Shown here one piece after another: positions 23,531 to 35,884 of a DNA stretch of 64,000 bases. The position numbers and the translations under genes were made by a program. The number at the start of each line of letters is the position of its first letter. Positions within the stretch are counted from its first letter, which is position 1. This stretch comes from Scolanthus callimorphus (lineage: Eukaryota > Cnidaria > Anthozoa > Actiniaria > Edwardsiidae): contig JAWWUD010000098.1 in assembly GCA_033964015.1 (NCBI GenBank), forward strand, positions 124,001 through 188,000, read 5' to 3'. The notes under the pieces were generated by a model, which did not search any database, was not told where the DNA came from, and saw nothing but the letters and a program-made list of their open reading frames with translations.

Positions 23531-26500
23531 ATTTACACTTGATATCTGCATTTCTTGTTACTGTTGGCGTTTTTCTCGAGAGGTAAGAAGCTTGAAGAGG
23601 ATTTTCCTGATTTGTTAAGAAAACCAGAATAATAGGGATTTTCGGGCCATTACGCAGAGCTCTCTTTCTGTATGCCGGCGTGACCTGTCCGACGTGTTCA
23701 TCAAAGTTTACCGAAAAATTTAACTTCTAACACCACTTAGTAAAGTATGTTATGGTATAATGTTCAAACGCGAACACCCAGTCGTCCGTTTTGACCATGT
23801 TTCGTGTGTCAGATGTGAGTGAATTTGCAGTCGCATGCAGTTTGGCGTTTTTGCTGAGTTCTAAGGATTTTTGCTTTTGTACACACTTTAATGCGGGATT
23901 AATTGCTTGAATCCACAGGTTATCAGCAATGCCTGTGGGCGATCAACATCTTGCGTCCCTTTTGGTAAGTACCATCCATTTGAAGCAGCCTTTCTCTTCA
24001 TGGAAATGGAAATGTATTTGTACACATCTAAAGAACCTAGCGGAAACTCTACTCCAAAACAAGAGGCGCAATCCATAATTCTCTTAAATACCAAGAAAAA
24101 TAAATAAAAATTACTCTTGACAAAAATAAGCCAAATCCGCTACTTGACTGATCAACACACGAATCATCAGGGTCAAGCTGAAGTTTCGATTTTCAGAAGA
24201 ACGCGTTATTTGATCGACTATAACGCAATATCTCATGCTCCCGTCTGTTGTGGCAAAACTCCTCTGAATGTGGCCGTATACGTGTCTGGTAACTTCTTTA
24301 TTTATTTACTTACTACAGTTTAAGAAAGTAACCGACGGGATCTCGTACTCTCGGACCGTGCGTATTTACTCCAGAAGCAGCCGTTGGCATCTAAGAGTTG
24401 TAGGGTCAAAAATAGACAGCCTCAGCAAAACTCCCAACGACCCGAACTGTAAGTACAAAGCACCGATAACAACTCCTCACAAACACCGATATCACTAAAT
24501 CCTCGGACTAACTTTAGTAAAACAGTCATTTCTGGTGTTTTTCTATGCGTTTCTCTTGACGTTTATTGGTCTATAAGAAGTCAAGCATTTCGAGCCACAC
24601 AACTATTGGCGAACAAGATGCTCAAGACTCGTGAGCCATTTTTTCGTTGGCGTTGATTGCATTTTTTTTTTCGATCATTAAATTTCGATAAAGTAGCATT
24701 CTTCAAAGATCGTCTGGTACGTATGGCGCTCTAACATTTTACAAAGCTTCCGTTAGCGTGTGATAAATGCTTCAATATTCTGCCCTCTTATTCACCTCCT
24801 ATTGTAAAGAAACATAAGTTGCGTGCTCCAGGTGTTCCGAACTGAATCCACGATACTATTCAACTAATGCAACTTTCCTGCGAAGCCTGCAAACCCCGTT
24901 TGCTTTAAACTTTTCTATACCCAATAAGAGGATTACTAAGAAGAGTTTCATCTTTGATAATATTGTTTTATACTTAGGAATAGATCCTAAATAGCTCAAA
25001 TTACTTGATAAAGCTCTCACAAGGAAACGGTGCATCAGTTTCTACGTGTTCCGTAGAACAATTCTTCAGGCTAGACATTTCAACCTAAATCTATTTTATA
25101 AACAGCTATCCAATATTTATAGAGATCAAGGTGGATGTACAGAAATGAGATGTAACATGGTTTTCATAGCGATTCACACGCACTTCAACTTTGCCATCAA
25201 CAAGTCCGAGATAAGAAAATATATAAACACGAATTACAAAACAGGGTGGTGTGAGATTTGTCACTCACAAAGCACGATTTATGGTTCTTATATAAATCCA
25301 TATAAAGTCTTCAAAAACAACTCATATTTGATCTGCACGGCTTTTAATCTCATGGTGTGCAATGGTCATGAGCTTCCAAAAACGCTCCGCGCCGTTTTTC
25401 CTCGAAGCGATACAAATAAATCTATTGATATGTGTACAATTTGTACTAAAGAGGCGCCCCTACAGAATAAAGTTCCAAAGAGAATTGTCAAAATCATATG
25501 AATGAAATAGCAAAGCAGAAGTGGCAATATCTAAGTCCACTCAGTTTGAAAACATCATTCCCACGGACAGGAAATGCCTGTCGGTGTGGTAATTCGCAGT
25601 TGTATTGAGGGAGCCGCATTGTTTCCCTGCTAAAGCTTAATCACGAAGATGATGCTTGAGAGATGACAAAACCACTCAACATTTAGATTTCGATGCCGAT
25701 CTTTTCGCTTTTTGTGTGGGTTGCACAGACAATCTCGTGAAGTGTTTTCAAGACGACGTACAGAAGAGCATTTAAAGTGGGAATGTCTCGATTTTAGGGT
25801 GACTTTTGTCACAAGAAATGAAGTTCAGTTCACAAGAAATGAGCAAAATAACCATCTAGGTCAGATAAGCACAATTCTTTAGTATTTTGTTTTGTTATCA
25901 AGCGGATTGAAATGGTTGCGAATTGGCCATTTTGGTTTCTTAGCAGGCTGAACTGCTTTCCGAAACTTGGAAATTTGATACTGAAAGCTTACATAAGAAT
26001 GCTTATTTAATGCAAATCTTTCTTAGACTAAGCTGAAATACAGCATAGGACTCTATGTTGTTTGTGCAGACCGCTGACCCATTTTTATAATTTTCTTATA
26101 ACCACCACCGTGACATAGACACTTTAATTACGGTTTGCTTCTATCAGCCCCACACCCCCCTTGTACAAAACCTTGCGAACATATCGATCGCTACATTCTC
26201 TGCACTCAGAACCCACCGGCTCACCAAAATGTAGCACATTTTTACACTCATGTGTCGAGTTACTTATGAATCCGCTACAGATTTACGTTACCCGAAATCT
26301 TTCTTTAGTAGATAACAAACGTTTCGAGCGATTTTCCTGCTAAACCTGCATGTGACACAGCCAGAAGTATGAAATGTCTTGTGGTGCTCTTCCTTAGCGC
26401 CCATTCAAGATATAACCTTCTCCTCTGAAAAAAGACTTAGCGTGTCTGTCAGTGGTTATTAAACTGAACCGTGATAAATTTTTTGAAGGGCAGACAAGTT

Positions 26501-28822
26501 TTCAACAGTCCCCCCAGGAAGGCTAAGGTTATCGGCCAGAGGCAAGATTATAAGAGCTGTCTGTCGCTTTATCTTACACTTCGACCAGGGGGTCTCTGTC
26601 ATAAAAAAACTTTCGCGCCACGTGCTTTATGAAAACACGCAACAAGTACGCAATTCATATCCACTTGGGGTTAAAAAATCTAGTCAAGAGGCAATTTTCT
26701 TAGTTGGCTTCATGGTGGCGTGGAACATAAAGCAATAAATGGGAAACACGACTCATAAACCGTGCCAGCATTGTAATGGCATTCGGACACGTCTTGCCAG
26801 CAATTGTTGTGTAGATCTGGTCGTTCTGCCGTTTCATCCAGGATTGGCATCACATTACTGTTGTCTCCCTCGTTCCGGGATTATCCCATTATAAGCGGTT
26901 CAAATGAAATTGAAGTCAGGAAATGAAACTTTACAATGACATACGATTCACGTAGAGAGAGTTCTGCATGCGCGATGTGTCAAATGAAACGAATGACATC
27001 TAGAGCCACGAATCGAAAAAAAAAAAATTTCATAGTACTTTATCAACATAACAAGATAAGCTTCCGAATTATTTGGACGAATAGAGTTATTAGAAGTTTT
27101 AGAAAGGGAGAAACATTTTCAGTTATCCAATTTTGGAATGTCAGACGTGGAGGTATTTTTGCAATAACGTTTTTTAAAAGATAGAACTGGCTCGCTATCG
27201 ATATCTTTGTGATCAAAGGTCATTCCTTTTAACGTGCTAATTTGTGGTGAAACGTTAAGTTTACCAGCTATCTCGGGTGTAACAGTTATCGGTTAGAAAC
27301 ATGGTAGTTTCTGTCCATCACGCGATGACAGAAACGCGCTACCGGAGACTTTTGAGACGGTGCATTCTAACCCCTCCTTTTCAACCCTCGACCCCCTGAG
27401 TTCCCGAATTCCAGAACAGCAACAACAAAAAATATGGCGCTGTTTTACACGGAAAAAGCGTTTGACGTTGAAACTAATCAAAGCGTATAATTCGGTGGAA
27501 AGGATACAAAAGATACCAATTCTTTAAATAAATATCTGTAGAGGCATATGATGACTGACATATATTACCTATAACAAAAATGCGTTCTTAAACTCCGATT
27601 GTGTACATTTCAATTGGCTTAAAATTGCTGATGTCTTTCTTTTGCAGCAATCATGGTTTTACAATCTGTGAACATCCTGGGACATATTAGGATAAAGTCT
27701 CAAAAAGAGAATAAATACATTTGTGTGAGCAAAGACGGCAGACTAGTACTGGAGGTAAGCCCTTGCATTTTCCCACTGTACTTCATTGTTTATTATTCTT
27801 TGCTTTGGTCAAGACAGCCCTCCTGACCTAACAGTGCAATATGTTTAGCTGTTTCCTTAACTAGGGGACCTAACCATCGATCAAACCGTAACAGATTGAT
27901 TTAAACACTTTAATTACCTTAATCCCCTTCCCCAGGTAAGGGGGCCTATCTGACGGTACATTTTTCAGGGTTGACGCCCTTTACTATCAGGTCTTTCGCA
28001 TGTTACCTCCCTGGAAGAATCTGCGGTTTATCACTGCGAGGGAGTCAAACTGTCAGATTCCGGATCAAAACGGAAAAGTTGATGCAATCTGGTCCAACCT
28101 AGAACTCTTGTGGTGCTAAATTATGCCTAAGTGTTGTTATTATCGCCTAAAAGTGAAGCAGTATACTTTTAATACCTCGCCTTGCCGGAATGGAGACCAA
28201 AATGGAAAAACAAAAAGAAACAGCCAGTCCACGATGGTTTATAAAATGTCGCCGATAGAACGCGCACTCTTATTGGCTGAGAGCTGTGGTTTATCATGTT
28301 ATAGCGCATGGCTCGGGAATGTCAAGCTTTCCTCGCCTTCTCCCAACATTCCACGTGCCTTTATCACATTACAAACCATAGAAATATGCGTAGGCACATA
28401 AACAGATTTTCCAGGCCCGTATCGCTATTTTTAGAACCGTTGAGCCATAAAATTTTGATCACATGCAAACAAGTACTGTTAGAATTGTGCATGGGTTTTC
28501 TCTGCTTATCGACAGGAAAGAACACATTTCCTACAATCGATTTGCACGACTTCTCTTGAAGGACTAACTCAAATGTTTGAAGCACTTCACAACATTAATT
28601 TATAAAATTTTGATTCTACAGAAAAATGGTACCACTTTACAAAGATGCCGTTTTCTAGAAGGCTTCCACAACGGATTTACTCAATTCAAGTCGGTTTTCA
28701 ACGATACATGGCACTTGGGGATCAAGAAATCGGGCCGGGTTAAATGGCCGAAGGACACAACCGAATCACAAACTGCTGCGCTTTTTCTAATAGACAACTA
28801 CACACCTCCCTCTACCCGGTAA
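23527..28822 (+). CDS. FGF8-like: FGF8-like fibroblast growth factor, five exons
   Basis: A secreted ligand for FGF receptor tyrosine kinases. Coding exons: 23,527-23,582, 23,919-23,964, 24,319-24,448, 27,648-27,754 and 28,622-28,822. All have GT-AG borders, phases agree, and the total is 540 nt (179 residues). Residues 1-18 (MNLHLISAFLVTVGVFLE) look like a signal peptide. The core begins at about residue 40 with SYSRTVRIYSRSSRWHLRVV, comparable to the YSRTSGKHVQV region of FGF8/17/18. Next come GHIRIKSQKENKYICVSKDG (FGF hallmark YxCMNxxG-like) and the conserved Cys in LQRCRFLEGF. The C-terminal part has WHLGIKKSGRVKWP in place of the usual basic WYLGxxRxGRPRxG, so heparin binding may be weaker. 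The length suits a small FGF. An AATAAA lies at about 30,673, if the 3'UTR is long. Subfamily assignment is inference; the FGF family is firm. Confidence 0.85.
25046..25501 (+). other. 151-codon open frame in the FGF third intron
   Basis: An open frame with a non-ATG first codon and two cysteine pairs (CEICHSQS, CTICTKE) that ends TGA at 25,499-25,501. It lies wholly in FGF intron 3. No family is recognised. It may be a transposon remnant or chance. Confidence 0.15.
25900..26060 (-). repeat. Dispersed repeat, copy 3 (reversed)
   Basis: Reverse-sense words related to copies at 5,550 and 18,390 (AACTTGGAAATTTGATA matches TATCAAATTTCCAAGTT of copy 2). It lies in FGF intron 3. Confidence 0.5.
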
Positions 28823-30984
28823 TTACCAAGAACTTAGCCACCTACTACAAATTAATTACAAATTAATATATTCTAGTTTGTCGAGTTAACTATTTAATGT
28901 TATTTATGGTCCTTTAAATTATTACACCATGATCAAATCAATTGGTAATAGTTTCTAGACAGTGATTCGGGAGAGTTGAGTAAGTTAAGTAGGTACTGCA
29001 AAGGCCACCCTGGTTGTTTAAGCCGAACAGTGATGCCGTTTTGTCCACGAAACAACAGAATTCAATGCATTGTCGGTACATTTATACTTGCAGACCAATG
29101 AGTGATGTCACATATCGTTACATTTTAAGAGCCTCAGCCGGTAGTTTTTCTGCCAGAAAAATATCGAATTTAAAACTGAAGCATCCAATTCCATCGGCTG
29201 ATTGATAGGAGTTCATACAATATTTTTGATTGAATTCGGTATGTGAAGTAATGTCATTTTGATATTTCTTCACGGTCAAAGAGTGCAAAAGAATAACAAT
29301 GGAGCGACTCACTGCGGCTCGTCTAAATTATATAGGTGTTTCAAAGCCAGTAACAAGGCGTTGCATAATATTGTAGCTTCAATACGATGTATTGTATAGT
29401 AATTCATATTGACATGTGGATAGGCTGGTCGGAAGTGTATATCTTCTATTTGAACCATACTTATACCTCTTTCCTAGTGCACAACTCATCATAGCCTGCT
29501 CGGAAACTGATGGTTCCCAGGATTAGCCTATAGATATATTTTACTTGGCTTCGCCCCGTATTAAATCTAAAACTTGTTTTTATTAAAGAAAGCCAGTATA
29601 TAGCTAAACCGATCGATTCGCCTGGACTAAACACCTTTTTTCTATCTTTATCTTTCTATCTTTATTTCAACCTAAGACCATCAGAAAATATAATCATGGC
29701 ATGTGATTATTTTCATGCCCACCACGGGACATTCGAGTAAACAAAGTAGACCACCCACGTGGAACTAGACCCTGTCCCAAACTTTCACGGAGAAAACTTA
29801 TTTAGCACTTTGTCGCATTGTAGTACCCTTAGAGGAAGGTAAAGACACGGCTAGACACGCCCACAAGGGTTTTGATAGTGACGCCCACACCTAATAAGGC
29901 ACGTGCATAATATGAACTGGGTTACTGTACGTGAGAAAATTGCGCATCCCAAAACACATAGGCTGGGCTGTCCCTGCATTAATCCATTGTAGTGGATTAA
30001 TAGTTCTTAGAAGTAAATGTCTGGGTTTCCTTAGAGAGCACAGGGGTGAGGTCTAGGGGACTGTAGATAATTGTCCTATACGTATTGAGTTTAGAGCGGT
30101 CCTTCTTTCTAGATCATCCTATGACTTTCGTGCACTACAAGCAGTGCTTTGCTGTATAGCAGTGCATCGTAAGGACTTTGTGAGAGTTCTACCGGAAAGT
30201 AATAAGTATGGTTCATTGAATGGAAAGGCTGTAAATAATTAGCCAATGTAACGCTGAATAGTAGCATTTGTATAAGTAATGTTATATGCAATGATTTATC
30301 AACAAAAATACTTTGGAAAAGTGGAATGAACTTAGACGATAACACATGAATGAGAAAGTGGTAAATAATTTGAATGAAACTAAAGAGTTTAACACTAAAA
30401 ACAGAACGCAAAAAGTTTGTTTCGTGTGTTCACGGTCTACACTTTCTGATTTCAGTTTATACATGCAAGTTCATTTCGCGAGGGCGGGGAATATATTTAT
30501 TATAGAGGGGAACGGTATATTCATATTTATGAAGATGTTAATACTATTTAATAATGTACATATCAGAGAATATTGGTTTATCATATTAAATTTAATTTAT
30601 GAGTATCAAAGAAAATATCGTGTTTGAATCGTTGCAGCACAATACTGCGCTGGACTGTATTCTTGTTTTTGAAATAAAAATATGATAAAAATGATTGAGT
30701 GTGAATTCATTGGCTCCGTTTCTTGGATGTGGCAAGGCTTAAATTTGCCAGATGTTGAGAAGAGATCATTTTCCCCATCCATCACGAGTCAAATCTTCGT
30801 AAGATAAATGAACAAATAAAATGTTAGCATTTGTGTACCGCAAATATGTGTATGATCAAATGCGGTTTACATTTGTAAGATGTCTGATCTCTAAGATGCG
30901 GACTGCAATGTCATACTGCATACTGTTTCATACTGTTTACAATCGTAAGTGGGGTTATATATCATATTGCAGTAACTTCTGTAG
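28823..30984. other. Intergenic or FGF 3'UTR stretch
   Basis: AT-rich; no exon is convincing. The segment at 29,170-29,260 shares GCATCCA.TTCCATCGG.TGATT and TTGATTGAATT with 16,675-16,735, so part is repeat-derived. An AATAAA at about 30,673 is followed by TG-rich sequence and could end the FGF transcript. Confidence 0.4.
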
Positions 30985-31235
30985 TAAGTTACGTCCCCCA
31001 TATACAGGTTAGCTGTAGTGAAATGAGAGTTGGAACCTTGGGTTATTGTCTCATCCGAAAGACGTGTAACACAGGAGAAATGACACATAATGACGAATCA
31101 TTCAACCCACAATGAGCACTCAGGTCTGAAACACAACTCAAGCAGAAGAGAACAATCCTATTTTTAACGCCCATGCCAGGCCTCGAACCCATGGCGCTTG
31201 CCACCGCACATGCACAGACCTCACGGCCAAAACCA
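30985..31235 (-). repeat. tRNA-derived SINE, fullest copy
   Basis: Read on the minus strand, the head (from about 31,233) has GGTGGCAAGCGCCATGGGTT, with GGTTCGAGGCC fitting an RNA polymerase III B box. The body has GCTTGAGTTGTGTTTCAGAC and the tail ends near CCTGTATATGGGGGACGTAA. Shorter copies lie at 20,530-20,700 (-) and 33,690-33,765 (+). Confidence 0.65.
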
Positions 31236-32117
31236 TATTTGGTATCATTTACCTTATTGGGAAGAGACAGGAGTTCTTCTCTTTTGATAAGTATTTCGGC
31301 GAAACTAAACTGCACGAAAACGGTGAAATTTTGAATGAAAACTTACAGGAATTACAGAGACTTAAGATATCTCAAGTCTGGATTTTGGCTTGGTAATATT
31401 TTTCCTGTTTTCATAAAACGGGAACTGCTATCGTGTTGCGTTTCTCATGACATAGCATCCAAATGTCCAACTATTTCGTGCTGGTAATGCAGTGGGACAT
31501 GTCCGGTGTTAGACACAACTCCCACAAGGTTTCACATTAACGACCCGAAACCAGTCTCACGCAAGCCAGTTAATGACTTGAATAGCTACTGAAGTTTCTC
31601 AAAAGTTGCAAGTTTCTGTTAGAAAGATTTCTACCGCATTTGACTTCTAAAGGATAAAGCTAAAGGGCCTAGCAAAACGATGTCTTATACCTTTTTGTTG
31701 TTAAATAGATGCAAAATATAGCACTTGATACGCTTCAAGACATAACGTAACCTGCCAAACCACTTCGTTTTCACAAAGAAATGTAAAAAGACATAAACCT
31801 TTGACGATGTCGAACAGATGACAAGGTTCGTTGTTTAAAGGTTACCCCCTTGCGGGACGCAGGAGAACTAAAATGTTCGTGATTGCCCGGCCCGATGTGA
31901 TGTGCGGGCAAATTGAAAATGCGAGATTCGCCCGGCAAGTGTAGGCGTCATATGATCCCGCGCCGTTTACACAGCGAGCCCCACAGCGGTACCCGCGCGC
32001 TGATTTGAACCCGGCACTCTAGCCACCCGGTACCCGCGCGCTGAGATTTGCTCCGGGAAGGTGGGTACAAAAGTTACATTAAATTAGTTAACTAATAACT
32101 TAACTAAGCCTTGTGCT

Positions 32118-32455
32118 ATAAAAAAGCTGCTTTCCAAGAATGCCGTATCTTAAAAAAAACGCTCTTGAGAGCAGACTTAACACTACCCAAGAGACTTGGC
32201 TTGTCTAACATCAGAGGGCAGACTATTCCATTTCACAGCGCCACTATATTCAAAACTATATTTGTGCCAATTTGTTCGTGGTAAACATGAAGTCTCGCGT
32301 CTCTCGGTCATGCTAGCACGGGTAAAATCCACTGAACACGCTAGCCTGAATTTCAGCCGTCTTTTCTTCCTACACTCCCGCAACGTTCGGTGTAGGAAGA
32401 AAAGACGGCTGAAATTCAGGCTACTGAACACGCTTGATCTGGTGAATAATTCTTG
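32118..32455 (-). pseudogene. LINE reverse-transcriptase ORF tail, broken
   Basis: The minus strand encodes the characteristic C-terminal tail of non-LTR retrotransposon ORF2, including FEYSGAVKWNSLPSDVRQAK. After SLG an extra base shifts the frame; in the next frame it continues SVKSALKS and ends at a stop near 32,119. An 80-bp hairpin with a 12-bp duplication interrupts the coding region. Heavily 5'-truncated. Confidence 0.8.
32343..32422. mobile_element. 80-bp hairpin with 12-bp flanking duplication
   Basis: AGCCTGAATTTCAGCCGTCT and its exact complement form a stem around CTCCCGCAACGTTCGG. ACTGAACACGCT lies directly on both sides (32,331-32,342 and 32,423-32,434). The insertion splits the LINE ORF tail. 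Confidence 0.8.
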
Positions 32456-32558
32456 GATTGCATATGACGTCACTGGCGGCCATGTTGGTGCCGAAAACAG
32501 GGGGGGGGGGGGTATTGCAGTTGCATGCTATCCAAAGAAACGATAGCCGTCGTGTTAA

Positions 32559-33191
32559 AGCGGGACTGTCACGGTACGCGCATGCTCGAGCAAAGACCGC
32601 CAATCCCATAACTATCATTGAAAACGGGGATTCCCTGTTTAAATAAACCAATCACGGGACACTTCGTTTTCGCGGGAAAGTACCCACGCCCCGCGCGACG
32701 TCGCCTCAGGGAAAACATAATTTGGAGTTCATTCGTCAGGAGGCGACATTATGGTAAGTTTTTAGGGGTTTTTAGGCAAATGAGCTGCAAAATCGTTGTC
32801 TGAGGTAAAGATACCGTAGCCCTTGAACAATTTCCATGTCTCGTGGACCCTTTTCGATATCCAGATCCTGTTTTTATTGTGTTCCCAAGCCATTTTGGCG
32901 TAAGGACGACCTCGATTAGGCCTTTCTTGTTGGGCAGCCATCAGTGAAAATGACGCTCGAGTCTCATTCAATTTAAAACGACAAACAATATTGCATCGGC
33001 TCCAAAATTTGGTCACGATACTAAGGAGATCTCAGGAGAGAATACCCGTTAAGAATTAAGGGTAGATGGACCCCGAAACAACAAGATTTGAACGGATTCT
33101 ATCAGCGTAATTCCTCCCTTTCACAGCCATCGTTCCGGCCCGGACCAAAGTGATCAAAATTCGCACATGCGCGTACCGTGACAGTCCCGCT
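32559..33191. mobile_element. TTAA-flanked element with AGCGGGACTG ends
   Basis: The ends AGCGGGACTGTCACGGTACG and their complement are flanked by TTAA (32,555-32,558 and 33,192-33,195); a 2-bp TA duplication is an equally valid reading. The minus strand inside (33,016-32,762) encodes an 84-residue frame with RPYAKMAWEHNKNRIWISKR and WKLFKGYGIF, which looks like a conserved DNA-binding or transposon-encoded segment. piggyBac/Kolobok-like by duplication; class uncertain. Confidence 0.6.
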
Positions 33192-33214
33192 TTAATTATA
33201 CCTTATTTCTAAAG

Positions 33215-33333
33215 GCGCGATCAAACGGTCATGAGAGTTGATGAGAGGTGATGAGAGTTTCCCGTTTGATCGCAAACTCTCATTCACTCTCATGCACTTT
33301 GAATACTTTGAGTTGTTGACCGTTTGATCGCGC
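33215..33333. mobile_element. 119-bp MITE with GCGCGATCAAACGG ends
   Basis: GCGCGATCAAACGG and its complement CCGTTTGATCGCGC bracket repeated ATGAGAGT/ACTCTCAT words. Confidence 0.7.
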
Positions 33334-33689
33334 GGATGAGAGTTTTTCAGTCAGCAGTTGCCACCAAAAGAACTGCAGGTTCATTTGGTTCCTGAACTGC
33401 AGGCTTTCCTCTGCGGACAGGAACTGGGTGCTAGTGCTCACGCTGACTCTCATCAACATCACCGTTTCATCCCTGCTTTACACTTTGGCAACGACTGATA
33501 AATGTAAAACTATGATGGAAATTCGTAAAATTAGAGAAAATTATAGTCGTTATTATACATATAAAGGCTTCCGCTTACCAATCTAGATCCCTTTCCATGC
33601 ATCCCCGATGAACACCAATCTCCACGGGATGACGGCATTGCTATCTCTGGAAGAGAGGGAGTGTCTGTGTGAAGTTTGATAAACAGAAT

Positions 33690-33765
33690 ATCTTGTCGGG
33701 TTCGAGACCTGGCTCGGGTGTTAGAGATTTTTGCTTGAGTTGTGTTTCAGAATGTGACATTATTC
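33690..33765 (+). repeat. SINE fragment, copy 3
   Basis: GGGTTCGAGACCTGGC (B box) followed by GCTTGAGTTGTGTTTCAGA, matching the SINE at 30,985-31,235 in plus orientation; both ends are truncated. Confidence 0.6.
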
Positions 33766-34501
33766 AAGTACGAAGGCAAAGATCGAGGGCATGGACGGAG
33801 TTCTATCTGAGCTAGTTTTTAACCATAGCCACAAACTTGGCGCGCCTTTTAATTTGTTAGCTAGTTCGCGTGCACCACCAATGCACTAAATTTGACCCTC
33901 GTATATCAGTGCCAATTTTGAATCTATTGCTTCAACACACGTAGCAGGGTCACTAAGTTATTATATGGCAACGAAAGTACTACCGAAATCACTATCGATC
34001 GTTTTTCAATTTCGATCGATCAAATATGATCACATGACTCGATCGAAAGTGATCACATGACTCGCATTTCTTGAAAGAGAAAGCGAATTCCAACGTTGTG
34101 CTTACCGATAATAGTAGATGTTGATTCTCTTCTCCTTTCCTCGTCAAAGCCTGTTTGATATCCCCCGGGATGCCCTCACTTTCGGTTACGCAATGTTTTC
34201 TAGTGACATCTTGCCCTTGTGCGAAGTTGAAAATTTAAGTTTCCCATTCATGGGATTGGGACAGCATTCACAGGTCTCTACCATGGGAAACCTGGCTTTA
34301 TCCACGAACTTTGGTTCTGGCATGGGGTTTTTAGGGATTTGTTTCCTGTGTATTCCTTATACGTTCTTTATGACATCCTTCATATCCCACGAAAAACTTG
34401 TTGCACCACCCTAGACCATTACGTTTCTCCTGGTGTTCTCTGCGTTGAGACAAGAGAGATCGCCGGCATACCCCAAACGAGAAACCGAGATCTTGCTATA
34501 G

Positions 34502-34752
34502 CCCATCGTGCACAGTATGACACATTGGAGGTAGTATCCGTCTTCAGCCCCAGGATGACTACAAGGGATTTATATCGTAGCGTGAAGTATGGACTGTACG
34601 GTACACGTGAAACCCTGTGATCGTGTCCATCGTGCACAGTATGACACATTGGATGTATCCGTCTTCAGCTCCAGGATGACTACAAGGGATTTATAATCCG
34701 TCCGTAGTGTGAAGTATCGACTGTAAAGTTACACGTGAAACTCTGTGATGCC
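34502..34752 (+). repeat. Two-copy 125-bp tandem duplication
   Basis: CATCGTGCACAGTATGACAC and the following ~105 bp are repeated once with small indels (copies start near 34,503 and 34,629). Confidence 0.85.
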
Positions 34753-35884
34753 AGAGTTCAGTTTATTTGCACATCACATATGTTTTTGCACATATGTTTT
34801 GACTATGGACAAAGGCTCTTTATCGATCTGCGCATATTTTTTGTCCTTGTATTTATTGTTCGTGAGGCGAAAGTAATGGTACGTTAGGATCCAGCTGGGA
34901 GGAGGTCAGACGCGGTCAGCTGGGTTAACGCAGGTGTAATTGTCGGAAAACTTCCGAGAGGGTCAGGAACTCCTAGTAGTTGAATAGACCCCAAATGGTG
35001 CGGATCTGGGTGGCGTACTTAGCCGGTGGCGCTTTCCTGTACTTTGTTATTTATTCCCGGAACAAACTATAGAACAGAAATCGCTAAATTTTCATCAGTT
35101 ATCAATCTCCCCCCACACCCACCTGGACTATTCAAATCCCTTCCAGTGGGAAGAGGAATGGATTTTTTAAATAATAATATTATTAGACATTTATAATGTT
35201 AGGCATTGTGATATTACATATATTAATCATCTCATCATGATAGATTCTTCAAGGTAAGGGGATAACTCTACAATAATTTATGTTAATTCCATAAACATTC
35301 ATGAACACAAAACAACGAGCAGGCACTAAACCTATCTGCACCCCCTGTTTTGGACCCCTTGGTATTAGAACATCCTGGAATTCCAGGGTGGCTCCTCCTT
35401 AATTAATATGAAATTCCATGGTGGGCAACAAATACATTCCAGGCTGGTCATGAAGAAATTAATGGGACAACTAGCAGCTGAGACCGGACCCTCAACATGG
35501 CGTGCACATTTTTTTGCGACTGCCCAATACAATACCAAAACTAGGGCCTAGAATCTTCATTTTGTTTAACAAGGGTTTGAGTAATGCTTAAGAATATGGA
35601 TATGGTAAATTTGGTGACCATTCCCAGAAATTACAGTTGGAATTTTATGGATTGTGTCTCACATTATGTGGAGCAAGCCTCCAAAGCAGCAGTCACCTCC
35701 ATGAAAGAGGACTCGCACACTGGCAGCAGCTCTGATGCTACCCTTGGTCAACACTTAAAAAAAGACATACTGTTTGCAATAAGAACAGGTGTAGAAATTT
35801 ATAGTAAAAAAACACAAATGTTTTTGCTTTCAATTAATGTAAACTATGCTATGTTATTTTCTGGTGGGAACATGTGGCTAAGGT

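Larger units (their letters stand above)
33340..35880. other. Intergenic stretch, mostly unassigned
   Basis: Holds a SINE fragment, a TATGATCACATGACTCGATCG-type palindromic patch cut at about 33,990-34,060 and the 125-bp duplication at 34,502-34,752. The rest shows no supported gene. Confidence 0.4.

Noticed and set aside
31860..32060. B-box-like word (GGTTCAAATC on the minus strand) suggesting a tRNA gene
   Set aside because: No cloverleaf could be drawn and no A box lies at the right distance; GGTACCCGCGCGCTGA repeats suggest decayed repeat DNA.
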